22,134 bases of DNA from Acidimicrobiaceae bacterium (GTDB taxonomy: Bacteria > Actinomycetota > Acidimicrobiia > Acidimicrobiales > UBA8190): the NCBI GenBank assembly GCA_003453695.1, contig DMNK01000047.1:1-22134 (forward strand), read 5' to 3'. The notes beneath the pieces are model-generated. The model worked only from the letters and a program-made list of their open reading frames with translations. It did no database searches and had not been told where the DNA came from. The position numbers and the translations under genes were made by a program. This document shows positions 14,423-21,388 of this stretch, in pieces. Each line of letters begins with the position of its first letter. The stretch's first letter is position 1.

Positions 14423-14633
14423 CGCTCTCCACCGGCCGAAGGGCCGGTGCCTGGAAGGTGGAGCCTCCGGCCGGCGGGCCAGGGGTGGCTCCTCCGTCGA
14501 GCCCATCGCCATTGAGCGTACGTCCGTTGCATCAAGGAATTCCCACGTCGCCGCCCACAGTTGTGGGTACGGGGCACGAAGGCGTCCGGATGGACCCGCC
14601 GGGGAGGCCCCTGGGGTTAGGGTTCCGAGGTCC
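14423..14633. promoter_or_regulatory. Divergent region between GGDEF-EAL and VOC genes
   Basis: 211 bp without a convincing gene. CCGGCC-GAAG-GGCCGG (about 14431-14446) forms a tight hairpin just upstream of the GGDEF-EAL ribosome binding site on the minus strand. On the plus strand TAGGGT (14618-14623) is a -10-like box ten bases before the VOC ATG, and GAGG lies three bases before that ATG. Confidence 0.35.
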
Positions 14634-15110
14634 ATGCTGCTCGACGGCTTCAACCACGTTGCGGTGATCACCCAGGACACCGAGCGGTTCCACGCCTTCT
14701 ACCGGGACGTGTTCGGCGCCGAGGTGATGGGAGCCATGGACATGGGCCCCGAGGGCAGGCTGAGCTTCGTGCGCATCGGCCGACAGGCCGAATTCAACGT
14801 CTTCGAATTGTCGGGCAACGGCGAAGCGCAGCGGCAGACCCCGATGTTCGGACGGGGCAGGATCGACCACCTCGGGCTGCAGGCAGCGTCGCTGGAGGCC
14901 TTCGAGGAGATCCGCCGGCGACTGATGGCCAGGGGTGCGGCCGACGCCTTCGTCACCGACTTCGGCCCTGTGCTCAGCTTGTTCTTCCGAGACCCGGACG
15001 GTCTGGAGGGGGAGGTATGCGTGGTCAATCCCGACGCCTTGCCCGGAGTGCTCAACCCCCCGGGCACGCCGGCGGCACGCTACGTGGCGGAATCTCCAGC
15101 GCCAACCTGA
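14634..15110 (+). CDS. VOC superfamily (glyoxalase/dioxygenase-like) protein
   Basis: A 158-aa protein of the vicinal-oxygen-chelate fold, made of two beta-alpha-beta-beta-beta repeats. Likely metal ligands are His8 (FNHVAV), Glu58 (NVFEL), His79 (IDHLGL) and Glu125 or Glu127 (GLEGEVCV), giving the 2-His-2-Glu-type set of glyoxalase-like members. The segment FFRDPDGLEGE near the end is a standard VOC signature. The length is typical of a single-subunit VOC protein. It may act on a methylglyoxal adduct, an antibiotic or an aromatic compound; the family is too broad to choose. The DedA gene follows at 53 bp on the same strand with its own -10 box, and a hairpin follows the stop. Confidence 0.87.
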   Translation: MLLDGFNHVAVITQDTERFHAFYRDVFGAEVMGAMDMGPEGRLSFVRIGRQAEFNVFELSGNGEAQRQTPMFGRGRIDHLGLQAASLEAFEEIRRRLMARGAADAFVTDFGPVLSLFFRDPDGLEGEVCVVNPDALPGVLNPPGTPAARYVAESPAPT

Positions 15111-15119
15111 AGGTCGGCT

Positions 15120-15138
15120 GAACCTCCTCCGGGGGTTC
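15120..15138 (+). terminator. Hairpin after VOC gene
   Basis: GAACCTCC (15120-15127), loop TCC, GGGGGTTC (15131-15138): eight pairs including one U-G, ten bases after the VOC stop. There is no U-tract. It may end or attenuate transcription before the DedA gene. Confidence 0.4.
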
Positions 15139-15151
15139 GGTGGCCGGTCGG

Positions 15152-15157
15152 TAGGAT
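15152..15157 (+). promoter_or_regulatory. -10 box for leaderless DedA gene
   Basis: TAGGAT lies exactly six bases before the GTG at 15164, which has no ribosome binding site. This is the spacing expected if transcription starts at the first base of the start codon. No clear -35 hexamer is seen. Confidence 0.45.
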
Positions 15158-15163
15158 GAGCCA

Positions 15164-15850
15164 GTGCTCGCCCTGCTCGACCCCACGACGCTGATCAAGC
15201 CTTCTGACGCGTATGCCGTCGTCTTCGTCCTGTGCGTCCTGCAGTCGTGCTGTGTGCCGACGTCATCGGAGCTCACGATGGGCTTCGCTGGGGTGCTGGC
15301 GGCTCAGGGGAAGCTGAACCTGGCCGCGGTCATCGCCGTCGGGGTGGCGGGGGAGTTGTTGGGCGCATACGTGGCGTGGGCGGTGGGACGCTTCGGAGGC
15401 CGCGCCTTCGTCGAGCGGTTCGGCAAGTACGTCCTTCTCAGCCACGCCGATCTCGACAAAGCAGAGGCGTGGTACGGGCGACACCAGCGTTTCGGTGTCA
15501 TGGGAAGCAGGGTGGTGCCGTTCATCCGCAACTTCGTCGCTGTCCCTGCAGGGATCGCCGAGGTCCCGTTGGTCCGCTTCGGGGTCCTCACGGCGGGCGG
15601 TTCGCTCCTGTGGGACGGGGCATGGGCCGGTATCGGCTACGGCGTGGGTACCCACTGGCGCTCGATCGTCCACGGCTTCAACGACGCCGGCTACGTCATC
15701 GCCGTCCTCGCCGTGGGGGTGATCGCGTTGGCGATCGTCCACCGCTACCGCTCGTACAAGGCGGCCACCTCGATGGAGCCGAAGTTGGCTGTCGGGAACG
15801 ACGCCGGCCTGAGCGACCACGTCCGGGAGAGAGTCGGCCTGGGGGAGTAG
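15164..15850 (+). CDS. DedA/VTT family membrane protein
   Basis: A 228-aa integral membrane protein of the DedA (SNARE-associated/VTT) family; some members move undecaprenyl phosphate or phospholipids across the membrane. Hydrophobic segments are at about 17-45 (with the conserved acidic/Pro part VPTSSELTMGFAG), 53-75, 124-146, 150-160 and 172-195. The family's signature arginine region is visible: GSRVVPFIRNFVAVPAGIAEV (the polar R-x-x-P-x-x-R pattern, ~114-134), preceded by GRFGGRAFVERFGKY. The C-terminal ~35 residues are polar and cytoplasmic. The start GTG is supported by TAGGAT six bases upstream. The lipid substrate is not predictable. Confidence 0.9.
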   Translation: MLALLDPTTLIKPSDAYAVVFVLCVLQSCCVPTSSELTMGFAGVLAAQGKLNLAAVIAVGVAGELLGAYVAWAVGRFGGRAFVERFGKYVLLSHADLDKAEAWYGRHQRFGVMGSRVVPFIRNFVAVPAGIAEVPLVRFGVLTAGGSLLWDGAWAGIGYGVGTHWRSIVHGFNDAGYVIAVLAVGVIALAIVHRYRSYKAATSMEPKLAVGNDAGLSDHVRERVGLGE

Positions 15851-15876
15851 CCCGCCCCGGGACGTCGGTACGGTGG

Positions 15877-16416
15877 TCAGTCCCCGTCGGCCTCCTTCAA
15901 GGCATCGGCGATGCGGAGATCGACGGTCCAGCTCTCTCGTCCTTGATGGTGTTGCGCCGCCCACGCCACTGTGAGGGGGTCGCTGCCCGCCTTCGCCAAC
16001 AGGGCGGCTCCCACCTTGTCATGGGTGAAGTAGAGACGCAGCCGCCGGCGCCACCAGCGCTCAGAGTCGCGCAGCGCGGCGAAGCGGTGCCGGCCCACCA
16101 CGAGGGCGAGCGCCGTGGCGGCGGCGCGCCACACTGTGCCCATCCCGGATTCAAGCTTGCCGACATCGTGCAACAGGGCGCTGGCCGCCACCTCTCTCGT
16201 CGTGTTTCCCTTCAACAGCGCCAAGGTTCGACGGGCCACGCCGACGCCATGGCGACGGTCGGGACCGGACATGGACCGCCACAACTCGTGTTCGCCGGGA
16301 AGCAACCACTGGCGCACCCACTCTTCGTCCTTCTGGGACGGACCTCCTGGCCACAGCGCACCGAAGAAGCGCCCGGTCAGGTGCCGAAAAGATCCGAATT
16401 CCGTCTTGGCGCGCAC
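15877..16416 (-). CDS. HD-domain protein
   Basis: A 179-aa protein with an HD-type metal-dependent phosphohydrolase fold. Candidate ligands in order: His56 (PDRRHGVGVA), His83-Asp84 (ALLHDVGKLES), His132 (YFTHDKVGAALL), His156/157 (AQHHQGRE) and Asp170 (RIADALKEAD), matching the general H...HD...H...D scheme. A hydrophobic segment (AAATALALVVG, ~98-108) lies inside the domain. The frame is open further upstream; I take the GTG at 16416 because TACGCT lies eight bases before it and there is no ribosome binding site, which suggests a leaderless gene. It is not a complete HD-GYP domain, so a c-di-GMP phosphodiesterase role is not supported; a nucleotide or other phosphate substrate is more likely. 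Confidence 0.75.
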   Translation of the reverse strand: MRAKTEFGSFRHLTGRFFGALWPGGPSQKDEEWVRQWLLPGEHELWRSMSGPDRRHGVGVARRTLALLKGNTTREVAASALLHDVGKLESGMGTVWRAAATALALVVGRHRFAALRDSERWWRRRLRLYFTHDKVGAALLAKAGSDPLTVAWAAQHHQGRESWTVDLRIADALKEADGD

Positions 16417-16653
16417 GGAGCGGCAGCGTACCGGGTATCGAACAACCCCAGCTGCGTCGACGCTGTGCTGCTCCTCATCGCCGCGCAGATCGCCCTGCTG
16501 CGTCTCTTGGACTGGCTCCGTGGGCGACGCTCGCCGACTGACGCGCAATTGGTGGCCGTCGCCGCATAGCCAGTCGCCGCACACACCGGCTCCGCACCCG
16601 GAGCGCCGATAGGCTCCGGCGACGCCGCCGGGGTGGCGGGGCGAGGAGTCGTG

Positions 16654-17322
16654 ATGGGGAGGCAAGACCCGAGAGCGCCTGCGCTGCTCGACTTGGGCAC
16701 CGCCACCTTGGGCGAGTCGGGGGCGCGGGTGATGCCGCCGCGGGTGCGGCCGGCGTGGCCGGGCGCTCGCCTGGCCGGCCCTGCCTTCCCGGTCCGCTGC
16801 AGTCCAGCCGACAACCTTCCGCTCCATGTGGCGGCGGCGACGGCGCCGGCGGGATGGGTGCTGGTGGCGGACGTCGGAGGGCTGGCCGAGCGCGGCTACT
16901 GGGGCGAGGTCCTGACCACGGCCGCCTGTGCCCGAGAGCTCGAGGGACTGGTCATCGACGGCGGTGTGCGCGACGTGGACGCCTTGGAGGCTCACGGCTT
17001 TCCGGTGTTCGCCACCGCGGTGGCATTGCGGGGTGCCACCAAGGAGCTGCCCGGCACCGCCGGGCTGGCGACGGTGGTGGCCGGCATCCGAGTGTCTCCG
17101 GGTGACTGGGTCGTCGGCGACCGAGACGGCGTGGTGGTCCTCCCCGCCGGCTCCTTCGACGAGATCCACGAGCGCGCCGAGGCCCGAGCCGAAAAGGAGC
17201 GGGGGATGTTCGACGCCCTGGAATCCGGGTCGACGACCGTAGAGCTGCTCGGCCTCGACGCCAGCCCGGTCCGCACCGAGGAGATCGGCACGGGCTCGGT
17301 CGGCACCGACGGCATTCCCTGA
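16654..17322 (+). CDS. RraA-like / HMG-CHA aldolase family protein
   Basis: A 222-aa protein of the RraA-like fold shared by 4-hydroxy-4-methyl-2-oxoglutarate (HMG) / carboxy-hydroxy-oxoadipate (CHA) aldolases, oxaloacetate decarboxylases and the RNase E inhibitor RraA. The active-site pattern is present: DVGGLAERGYWGEVL (~73-87) supplies the Gly-rich loop, and R106-D107 in IDGGVRDVDAL matches the substrate Arg and the metal-linked Asp of aldolases. The C-terminal extension is Glu/Ala-rich. AGGAG sits five bases before ATG 16654, which is preferred over GTG 16651. With the next gene (a 2-hydroxyacid dehydrogenase, convergent, 14 bp away) it suggests handling of small 2-oxo/2-hydroxy acids. 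An aldolase role is favoured over RNase inhibition but is not proven. Confidence 0.86.
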   Translation: MGRQDPRAPALLDLGTATLGESGARVMPPRVRPAWPGARLAGPAFPVRCSPADNLPLHVAAATAPAGWVLVADVGGLAERGYWGEVLTTAACARELEGLVIDGGVRDVDALEAHGFPVFATAVALRGATKELPGTAGLATVVAGIRVSPGDWVVGDRDGVVVLPAGSFDEIHERAEARAEKERGMFDALESGSTTVELLGLDASPVRTEEIGTGSVGTDGIP

Positions 17323-17336
17323 GGCCGGGGCGGCGG

Positions 17337-18302
17337 TCAGCGCGCCGGAAGTGTGACCGGGTGAGCCGGGGGGCGGCCTTGGAGCACGTCGCGCACCTGG
17401 ATGCAGGCCAGTCGGGCCATGGCCCGACGGGTCGCCACGGTTGCGCTTCCGATGTGCGGCAGGAGCACGGTATGGGGCGCGTCCAACAGGCTCGGATGCA
17501 CGGAAGGCTCGTGCTCGTAGACGTCGAGACCGGCGGCGAAGATCGTTCCGGCGTGGAGCGCCTCAGCCAGCGCCTCTTCGTCGACGACCGGCCCCCGGGA
17601 GGTGTTCACCAGCACCGCCGCCGGGCCCATGCGGGCCAGCTCGGCCCGCCCGATGAGGTGCCGGGTCCCCTCGGTGAGCGGCACGTGCAGGCTCACGATG
17701 TCGGATCGCTCGAGCAGTTCGTCCAAGGTGGCGACGTAGCCCGGCTCGGCGGTGGGGGTGGGGCGATGGTGGAGCACGGTCATGGCGAACCCGGCGGCCC
17801 GGGCCGCCACCGCCCGCCCGATGCGGCCGTAGCCGACCAACCCGAGCACGGCACCCGACATGTCGCGGCCCAGGTACTTGGTGAGACCCCAGCCGGTGAA
17901 CTCCCCACGACGCAGCTCCGCCTCGGCATCGGACGCCCGTCGCGACGCTGCCAAGATGAGAAGGAGGGCCACGTCGGCCGTGGCGTCGTCGAGCACGCCC
18001 GGTGTGTTGCACACCACGACGCCGAGCTCACCGGCCGCCTGCACGTCGATGTTGTCGTAGCCCACGGCCACGTTGGCCACCACGCGCAGCCTCCCGGCGG
18101 CACCATGGCGAAGGACGGTGGCGTCCACGGGATCGTCGAGAAGGCAGACGAGCCCGTCCACCTCCGTGACGGCTCCGGCCAGGGCGTCGCGGTCCCACGC
18201 AAGGTCTTCGGTGCCGCCCTCGAGCTCGATCCCGGCCTCGATGAGGGGGTCGAGAGCGCCGTCGGGCAACCGGCGCGTGACCAGGACCACGGGTTCCGGC
18301 AC
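17337..18302 (-). CDS. D-2-hydroxyacid dehydrogenase (glyoxylate/hydroxypyruvate reductase type)
   Basis: A 321-aa member of the D-isomer-specific 2-hydroxyacid dehydrogenase family, reducing a 2-oxo acid such as glyoxylate or hydroxypyruvate with NAD(P)H. The nucleotide-binding loop is GLVGYGRIG (154-162), and the catalytic triad is Arg236 (NTSRGPVVDE), Glu265 (DVYEHEP) and His283 (LLPHIGSA). The substrate loop VANVAVGYDNID (75-86) is the standard one. After the second strand of the dinucleotide fold comes HHR (178-180) in place of an acidic residue, which favours NADP(H). The start is GTG 18302 with no clear ribosome binding site. TGAC-CT-GTCA (18309-18318) lies just upstream and could bind a regulator. 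Confidence 0.92.
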   Translation of the reverse strand: MPEPVVLVTRRLPDGALDPLIEAGIELEGGTEDLAWDRDALAGAVTEVDGLVCLLDDPVDATVLRHGAAGRLRVVANVAVGYDNIDVQAAGELGVVVCNTPGVLDDATADVALLLILAASRRASDAEAELRRGEFTGWGLTKYLGRDMSGAVLGLVGYGRIGRAVAARAAGFAMTVLHHRPTPTAEPGYVATLDELLERSDIVSLHVPLTEGTRHLIGRAELARMGPAAVLVNTSRGPVVDEEALAEALHAGTIFAAGLDVYEHEPSVHPSLLDAPHTVLLPHIGSATVATRRAMARLACIQVRDVLQGRPPAHPVTLPAR

Positions 18303-18402
18303 GGCGCGTGACCTGTCAGGAGCGACGGCGCGGTATCAGGGTCCGCTCCGGCACGCGGGCATGATAGGGCCGGGCACGGGGCGGGCTCAGGAAGGGGAAG
18401 GC

Positions 18403-19332
18403 GTGGTGGGCGAGCATTCCGACATCGTTCGTTCCGACGGGCGCGCCGGGAGCAACTCCGAGCCCTCGGCGCGGACGGCGTTCGTCCTCGCCGGCGGTGG
18501 CAATCTCGGCGCCGTGCAGGTGGGCATGTTGCGCGCCCTCTTGGAGGCCGGGATCGTCCCGGATCTCGTCGTCGGCACATCGATCGGCGCCTTGAACGGT
18601 GCCTACCTGGCGGGGCATGCCCACGTCGCCGGGATGACCATGCTGGCCGAGCTGTGGGAGTCGGTACAGCGCCAGGACGTGTTCCCCATGCATGCCGGCT
18701 CCTTGACGCGCGGGCTCCTCGGCCACCAGCCGTACCTGTTCGACTCCTTGGGGCTTCGAGGTCTGTTGGCCCGGGCCGAACTGGGATTCGTCCGCCTCGA
18801 GGATGCACCGATCCCCCTGGCGGTGGTCGCCACCGACCTCCACACGGGGGAGGCGGTCGTGCTGAAAGAAGGCGACGTCATCCACGCCCTGCTGGCAAGC
18901 TCCGCCATCCCGGGTGTGTTCCCTCCCGTGGAGTGGCATGGGCGCACCCTTGTGGACGGCGGTGTGGCGGCCAATGCCCCCATCGCCCAAGCCGAACAAT
19001 GGGACCCGGCACAGGTGTACGTGCTGCCCACGACCCCTGACGAGACGAGCCAACCGGCCGCCAATGCCATCGTGATGATGCAGCGGGCGATGGCTCTGGC
19101 CACCGAGCCGGCGGGGCGTCGGGCCCTGGCAGAAGCCTCGGCGCGCCGTGCCGTCCACGTGCTGCCCGTGCCGGAGGCAACCGAGCACCTCTCGATCTTC
19201 GACTTCAAGGTGACGCGACGGCTGATCGACGAGTCCTACGCCCTCACCACGGCCTGGCTCGACAACGTGGCTGCGGACGACCGGACGGTGACGCATGCCC
19301 CGGCGGCGGACGAGCCTCAGTGGGTCGTGTAG
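18403..19332 (+). CDS. Patatin-like phospholipase family protein
   Basis: A 309-aa protein of the bacterial patatin (RssA/YlbK-type) family, lipid acyl hydrolases with a Ser-Asp dyad. Motifs: the oxyanion loop GGGNLG (31-36), the nucleophile elbow GTSIG with Ser60 (58-62), SSAIPGVFPPV (166-176) and DGG with the catalytic Asp185 (185-187). The first ~23 residues are polar and variable, with no signal peptide. GTG 18403 is chosen because AGGAAGG lies seven bases upstream; an ATG at 18361 has no such signal. It diverges from the hydroxyacid dehydrogenase gene with ~100 bp between starts. Its last 16 bp overlap the 3' end of the convergent cupin gene. A role in membrane lipid turnover is an inference. 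Confidence 0.9.
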   Translation: MVGEHSDIVRSDGRAGSNSEPSARTAFVLAGGGNLGAVQVGMLRALLEAGIVPDLVVGTSIGALNGAYLAGHAHVAGMTMLAELWESVQRQDVFPMHAGSLTRGLLGHQPYLFDSLGLRGLLARAELGFVRLEDAPIPLAVVATDLHTGEAVVLKEGDVIHALLASSAIPGVFPPVEWHGRTLVDGGVAANAPIAQAEQWDPAQVYVLPTTPDETSQPAANAIVMMQRAMALATEPAGRRALAEASARRAVHVLPVPEATEHLSIFDFKVTRRLIDESYALTTAWLDNVAADDRTVTHAPAADEPQWVV

Positions 19333-19700
19333 TCGATGGGGCCGGCCCCGGGCACGCCGACGGCGAAGCAGAAACAGTGGATCGGGGCGTTGTCCGACAC
19401 GGGACGCAGGCTGTGCAGCTTGTCCGGTGGGATGTGCACCAGATCGCCTTGCCGGATCTCCCGTTCCTCGTCGCCGACGGTCATGATCCCCCGCCCGTTG
19501 AGCACGTAATAGAACTCGTGGGTGGGATGGGTGTGGGGGAACACCTTCCCGCCGCCGGCGACTTCGAACTCGTTCACGAGCTCAAGGAATCCTCCGTCGG
19601 TGAGCTCCTTCATCTCACCGGACTGCACCATCCACCAGACGGGCACGGTGCCGTTGTGTTCCACGACGGGTGCGACGTCCTCGATGCTGCGCACGTCCAT
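19317..19700 (-). CDS. Single-domain cupin protein
   Basis: A 127-aa small beta-barrel protein. Cupin motif 1 is FPHTHPTHEFYYVLNGRG, with metal ligands His56, His58 and Glu62 (spacing HxHxxxE); motif 2 is GDLVHIPPDKLHSL with His96. It is therefore a complete metal-binding cupin, not a degenerate one. It may be an isomerase, a dioxygenase or a ligand-binding protein; the sequence does not decide. GGGGGAG lies five bases before ATG 19700. It diverges from the ureidoglycolate-lyase-family gene with 82 bp between starts, a dyad (19715-19727) lying in between, and its 3' end overlaps the patatin gene by 16 bp. Confidence 0.88.
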   Translation of the reverse strand: MDVRSIEDVAPVVEHNGTVPVWWMVQSGEMKELTDGGFLELVNEFEVAGGGKVFPHTHPTHEFYYVLNGRGIMTVGDEEREIRQGDLVHIPPDKLHSLRPVSDNAPIHCFCFAVGVPGAGPIDYTTH

Positions 19701-19714
19701 ACCGGCTCCCCCTT

Positions 19715-19736
19715 GCCTGCGGCAGGCTCGTACACT
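19715..19736 (+). promoter_or_regulatory. Dyad and -10 box upstream of ureidoglycolate-lyase-family gene
   Basis: GCCTGC-G-GCAGGC (19715-19727) is a perfect dyad with a 1-bp centre. It is followed by TACACT (19731-19736), a -10-like box giving a leader of about 40 nt to the ATG at 19783. The dyad would lie over the spacer, the position of a repressor site. It also overlaps the region just upstream of the divergent cupin gene. Confidence 0.35.
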
Positions 19737-19782
19737 GAGCCGCTGCGCCAGGGGGAGCGTAGATCAAGGGAGGCATCGGCCG

Positions 19783-20310
19783 ATGGGGAAGTTCGTCTGT
19801 CGGGTGATCGCCCAACCGTTGACGGCCGATGCCTGGGCACCGTTCGGGTGGCTCCCGGTGGCGGACACGGACCCCGGGGACGGCAAGGGGCGCCTCTCCT
19901 TTGCTTGGGGCGATCCCCACGTCAACGTGATCGCTCACCGTGCCGACGAGATCGAGCGCCGTGACGGAGCCCTTGTGTGCGGGGAGATGTTCCGCCATGA
20001 CTCCCACACCCAGGCGCTCCTCGTGCTCGATGCACGTGCGGTCGTCGCCGTCGCTCCCGGGGGTCATCCCCTCGGCGCTCCCGGCGACGCCGGAGTCATT
20101 CGAGCCTTCGAGCTGGAGCCGCTCGACGCCTTCGTGCTGCACGCCGGCACCTGGCATTGGGGACCGTTCCCCGTAGACGCCGAGACCGTGCACCTCTACA
20201 ACGTGCAGGGCCGGCGTTACTGCGAGGACAACATGAAGGTCGATGTGGCTGCCGTCCTCGGCGAGGTCGAGATCAGTGTGGCACAGCCGGACGCCATGCC
20301 GGCCCGATGA
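19783..20310 (+). CDS. Ureidoglycolate lyase family (AllA-like) protein
   Basis: A 175-aa protein with the cupin-like fold of ureidoglycolate lyase, which splits ureidoglycolate to glyoxylate and urea. Family features: the opening RVIAQPLTADAWAPFGWLP (7-25), an internal segment MFRHDSHTQALLVLD with the characteristic His/Thr-Gln part (~70-84), FVLHAGTWHWGPFPV (~117-131) and the end LYNVQGRRYCEDNMKVDV. The length agrees with AllA (~160-175 aa). AGGGAGG lies nine bases before ATG 19783. There are no other allantoin genes in the window, so a role outside purine breakdown, as a relative acting on another 2-hydroxy or keto acid, is possible. The convergent small gene ends 22 bp after it. Confidence 0.85.
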   Translation: MGKFVCRVIAQPLTADAWAPFGWLPVADTDPGDGKGRLSFAWGDPHVNVIAHRADEIERRDGALVCGEMFRHDSHTQALLVLDARAVVAVAPGGHPLGAPGDAGVIRAFELEPLDAFVLHAGTWHWGPFPVDAETVHLYNVQGRRYCEDNMKVDVAAVLGEVEISVAQPDAMPAR

Positions 20311-20332
20311 GCGCCGCGTCGCCGCCCGGCGA

Positions 20333-20581
20333 TCAGGCCTGTAGTCCGAGCAGCTCCCGCTCGAGACTGCACAGCGCGTCGTAGCGCCTCTGGCTCCAAG
20401 AATCGAGTTCACCGCTGAAGCGGCTGGAGGTGAGGTCGTCGAGCAAGCGGCGCACATGGAAGAGCTCGAGGCGGCCCTCCTCGACGAGATCGTCCAAGGG
20501 TCTGATTCGTCGAATCAGTGCGGAAGACCCCTCGCGGCGTCGGCCGGCACTCTCTTCCCAGCGGTCCCTCGACTGCACCAT
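20333..20581 (-). CDS. Small hypothetical protein
   Basis: An 82-aa protein from ATG 20581 (a GTG at 20590 would give 85 aa). I do not recognise it. It is charged and predicted all-helical, with an Arg/Glu-rich N-terminal half and an amphipathic middle (DDLVEEGRLELFHVRRLLDD), ending in RRYDALCSLERELLGLQA. There is no membrane segment or metal motif; one Cys near the end. A weak G-rich ribosome binding site precedes it. It lies 151 bp downstream of the larger receiver gene on the same strand and may be co-transcribed with it; a partner for that receiver is conceivable but unsupported. Direct GTTGTGA repeats lie between the two genes. Confidence 0.5.
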   Translation of the reverse strand: MVQSRDRWEESAGRRREGSSALIRRIRPLDDLVEEGRLELFHVRRLLDDLTSSRFSGELDSWSQRRYDALCSLERELLGLQA

Positions 20582-20672
20582 TGCGCTCACGCCCCCCGGC
20601 GCGCCCCCACCGGAGACGGACGCCGAGCACCCTCGCTTACTCTGGACCTCGCAGGTGCCTGCGGCAACCGGT

Positions 20673-20699
20673 GTTGCTCACGTTGTGACGCTGTTGTGA
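20673..20699. repeat. Short direct repeats between receiver and small gene
   Basis: GTTGCTCAC (20673), GTTGTGACG (20682) and GTTGTGAGG (20693) form a short tandem series; the last two share GTTGTGA with an 11-bp period, one helical turn. They lie upstream of the small hypothetical gene and downstream of the receiver gene. Such repeats can be regulator sites. Confidence 0.35.
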
Positions 20700-20731
20700 G
20701 GCGAGTGGGTGTGGCCTGGCGCCCGCTGGGG

Positions 20732-21247
20732 CTAGGCGCCTCGTGGACCGGGGCCGGCTTGCACCGCCTCGGCGACGACTGCGATGAGCTGCTCGGGCGG
20801 AACCGGCTTTTGCAGCCAACGGAAGACCTTCGACCCTGCGGTGTCCTCCACGTGGGCGGGCGTGTAGTACTCGAACGCCGAGCAGATCACCACCGCCGGG
20901 TGCGGTGGCTCGAGCCGCTCGAGCATTCCGATGCCGTCGAGACGGGGCATGGCGAGATCGAGGATCACGACGTCGAACGACGAGCGCGCCAGATGGTCGA
21001 GGGCAGCCAGTCCGTCCTCGGCCGTGTCGACTCGGTAGCCGTTCCCGATGAGGATGTCGGCGAGCGTCTCTCGCAACGCCGGGTTGTCTTCGACGACGAG
21101 GATGTTCCCCCGGAACAGCGGAGAAGGCGCCAGTGCGTCACCGCTTGGACGGGGGCCGGGTCGTGGACGTGAACGGCCCTGCCCTTCTTGCGCCAGGTCG
21201 CCGGGAACCGACCAGCGATCACTGGCAACGGCAACCGCAACGGACAT
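20732..21247 (-). CDS. Stand-alone response regulator receiver protein
   Basis: A 171-aa protein with one receiver (REC) domain at ~47-165 and no output domain. The phosphorylation site is Asp97 in VVILDLAMPRLDG, the acidic pair is Glu53-Asp54 in ILVVEDN, Ser123 in VICSAFE takes the Thr/Ser position and Lys147 in KPVPP is the conserved Lys. It should therefore be phosphorylatable by a histidine kinase, but none is in the window. The first ~45 residues are low-complexity (Arg, Pro, Gly) and may be a linker or an artefact of an early start; no better start is seen. It probably acts by protein-protein contact, as CheY/DivK-type proteins do. A large hairpin lies in its leader. Confidence 0.88.
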   Translation of the reverse strand: MSVAVAVASDRWSVPGDLAQEGQGRSRPRPGPRPSGDALAPSPLFRGNILVVEDNPALRETLADILIGNGYRVDTAEDGLAALDHLARSSFDVVILDLAMPRLDGIGMLERLEPPHPAVVICSAFEYYTPAHVEDTAGSKVFRWLQKPVPPEQLIAVVAEAVQAGPGPRGA

Positions 21248-21298
21248 TCCCCACCCCCGAGGGACCTGACGCCGCTGATTTGTGGCAGACAGACGCTA

Positions 21299-21334
21299 GC
21301 ACTAGCACCGCAAGGGCGCTTGCAGTGCTAGTGC
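21299..21334. terminator. Strong hairpin between the two receiver genes
   Basis: GCACTAGCAC (21299-21308) pairs with GTGCTAGTGC (21325-21334), all ten bases. Inside, after a C/A mismatch, GCAAG (21310-21314) pairs with CTTGC (21319-21323) around a GGCG loop. It lies 54 bp after the stop of the upstream receiver and 51 bp before the next start. No U-tract follows on the minus strand, so it may be a terminator, an attenuator or a DNA operator. Confidence 0.55.
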
Positions 21335-21388
21335 CGCGCGCCTCGCCTCACCTCAGCTCGAGGGCAACGAGTGCCCTGTGCAACAGAA

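Noticed and set aside
14423..14680. Extra 86 N-terminal residues for the GGDEF-EAL protein.
   Set aside because: They would overlap the divergent VOC gene, lack a ribosome binding site and show no domain.
16465..16569. A 34-codon plus-strand frame with one hydrophobic helix and a basic end.
   Set aside because: GTG without ribosome binding site, and random short frames of this kind are common at this GC content.
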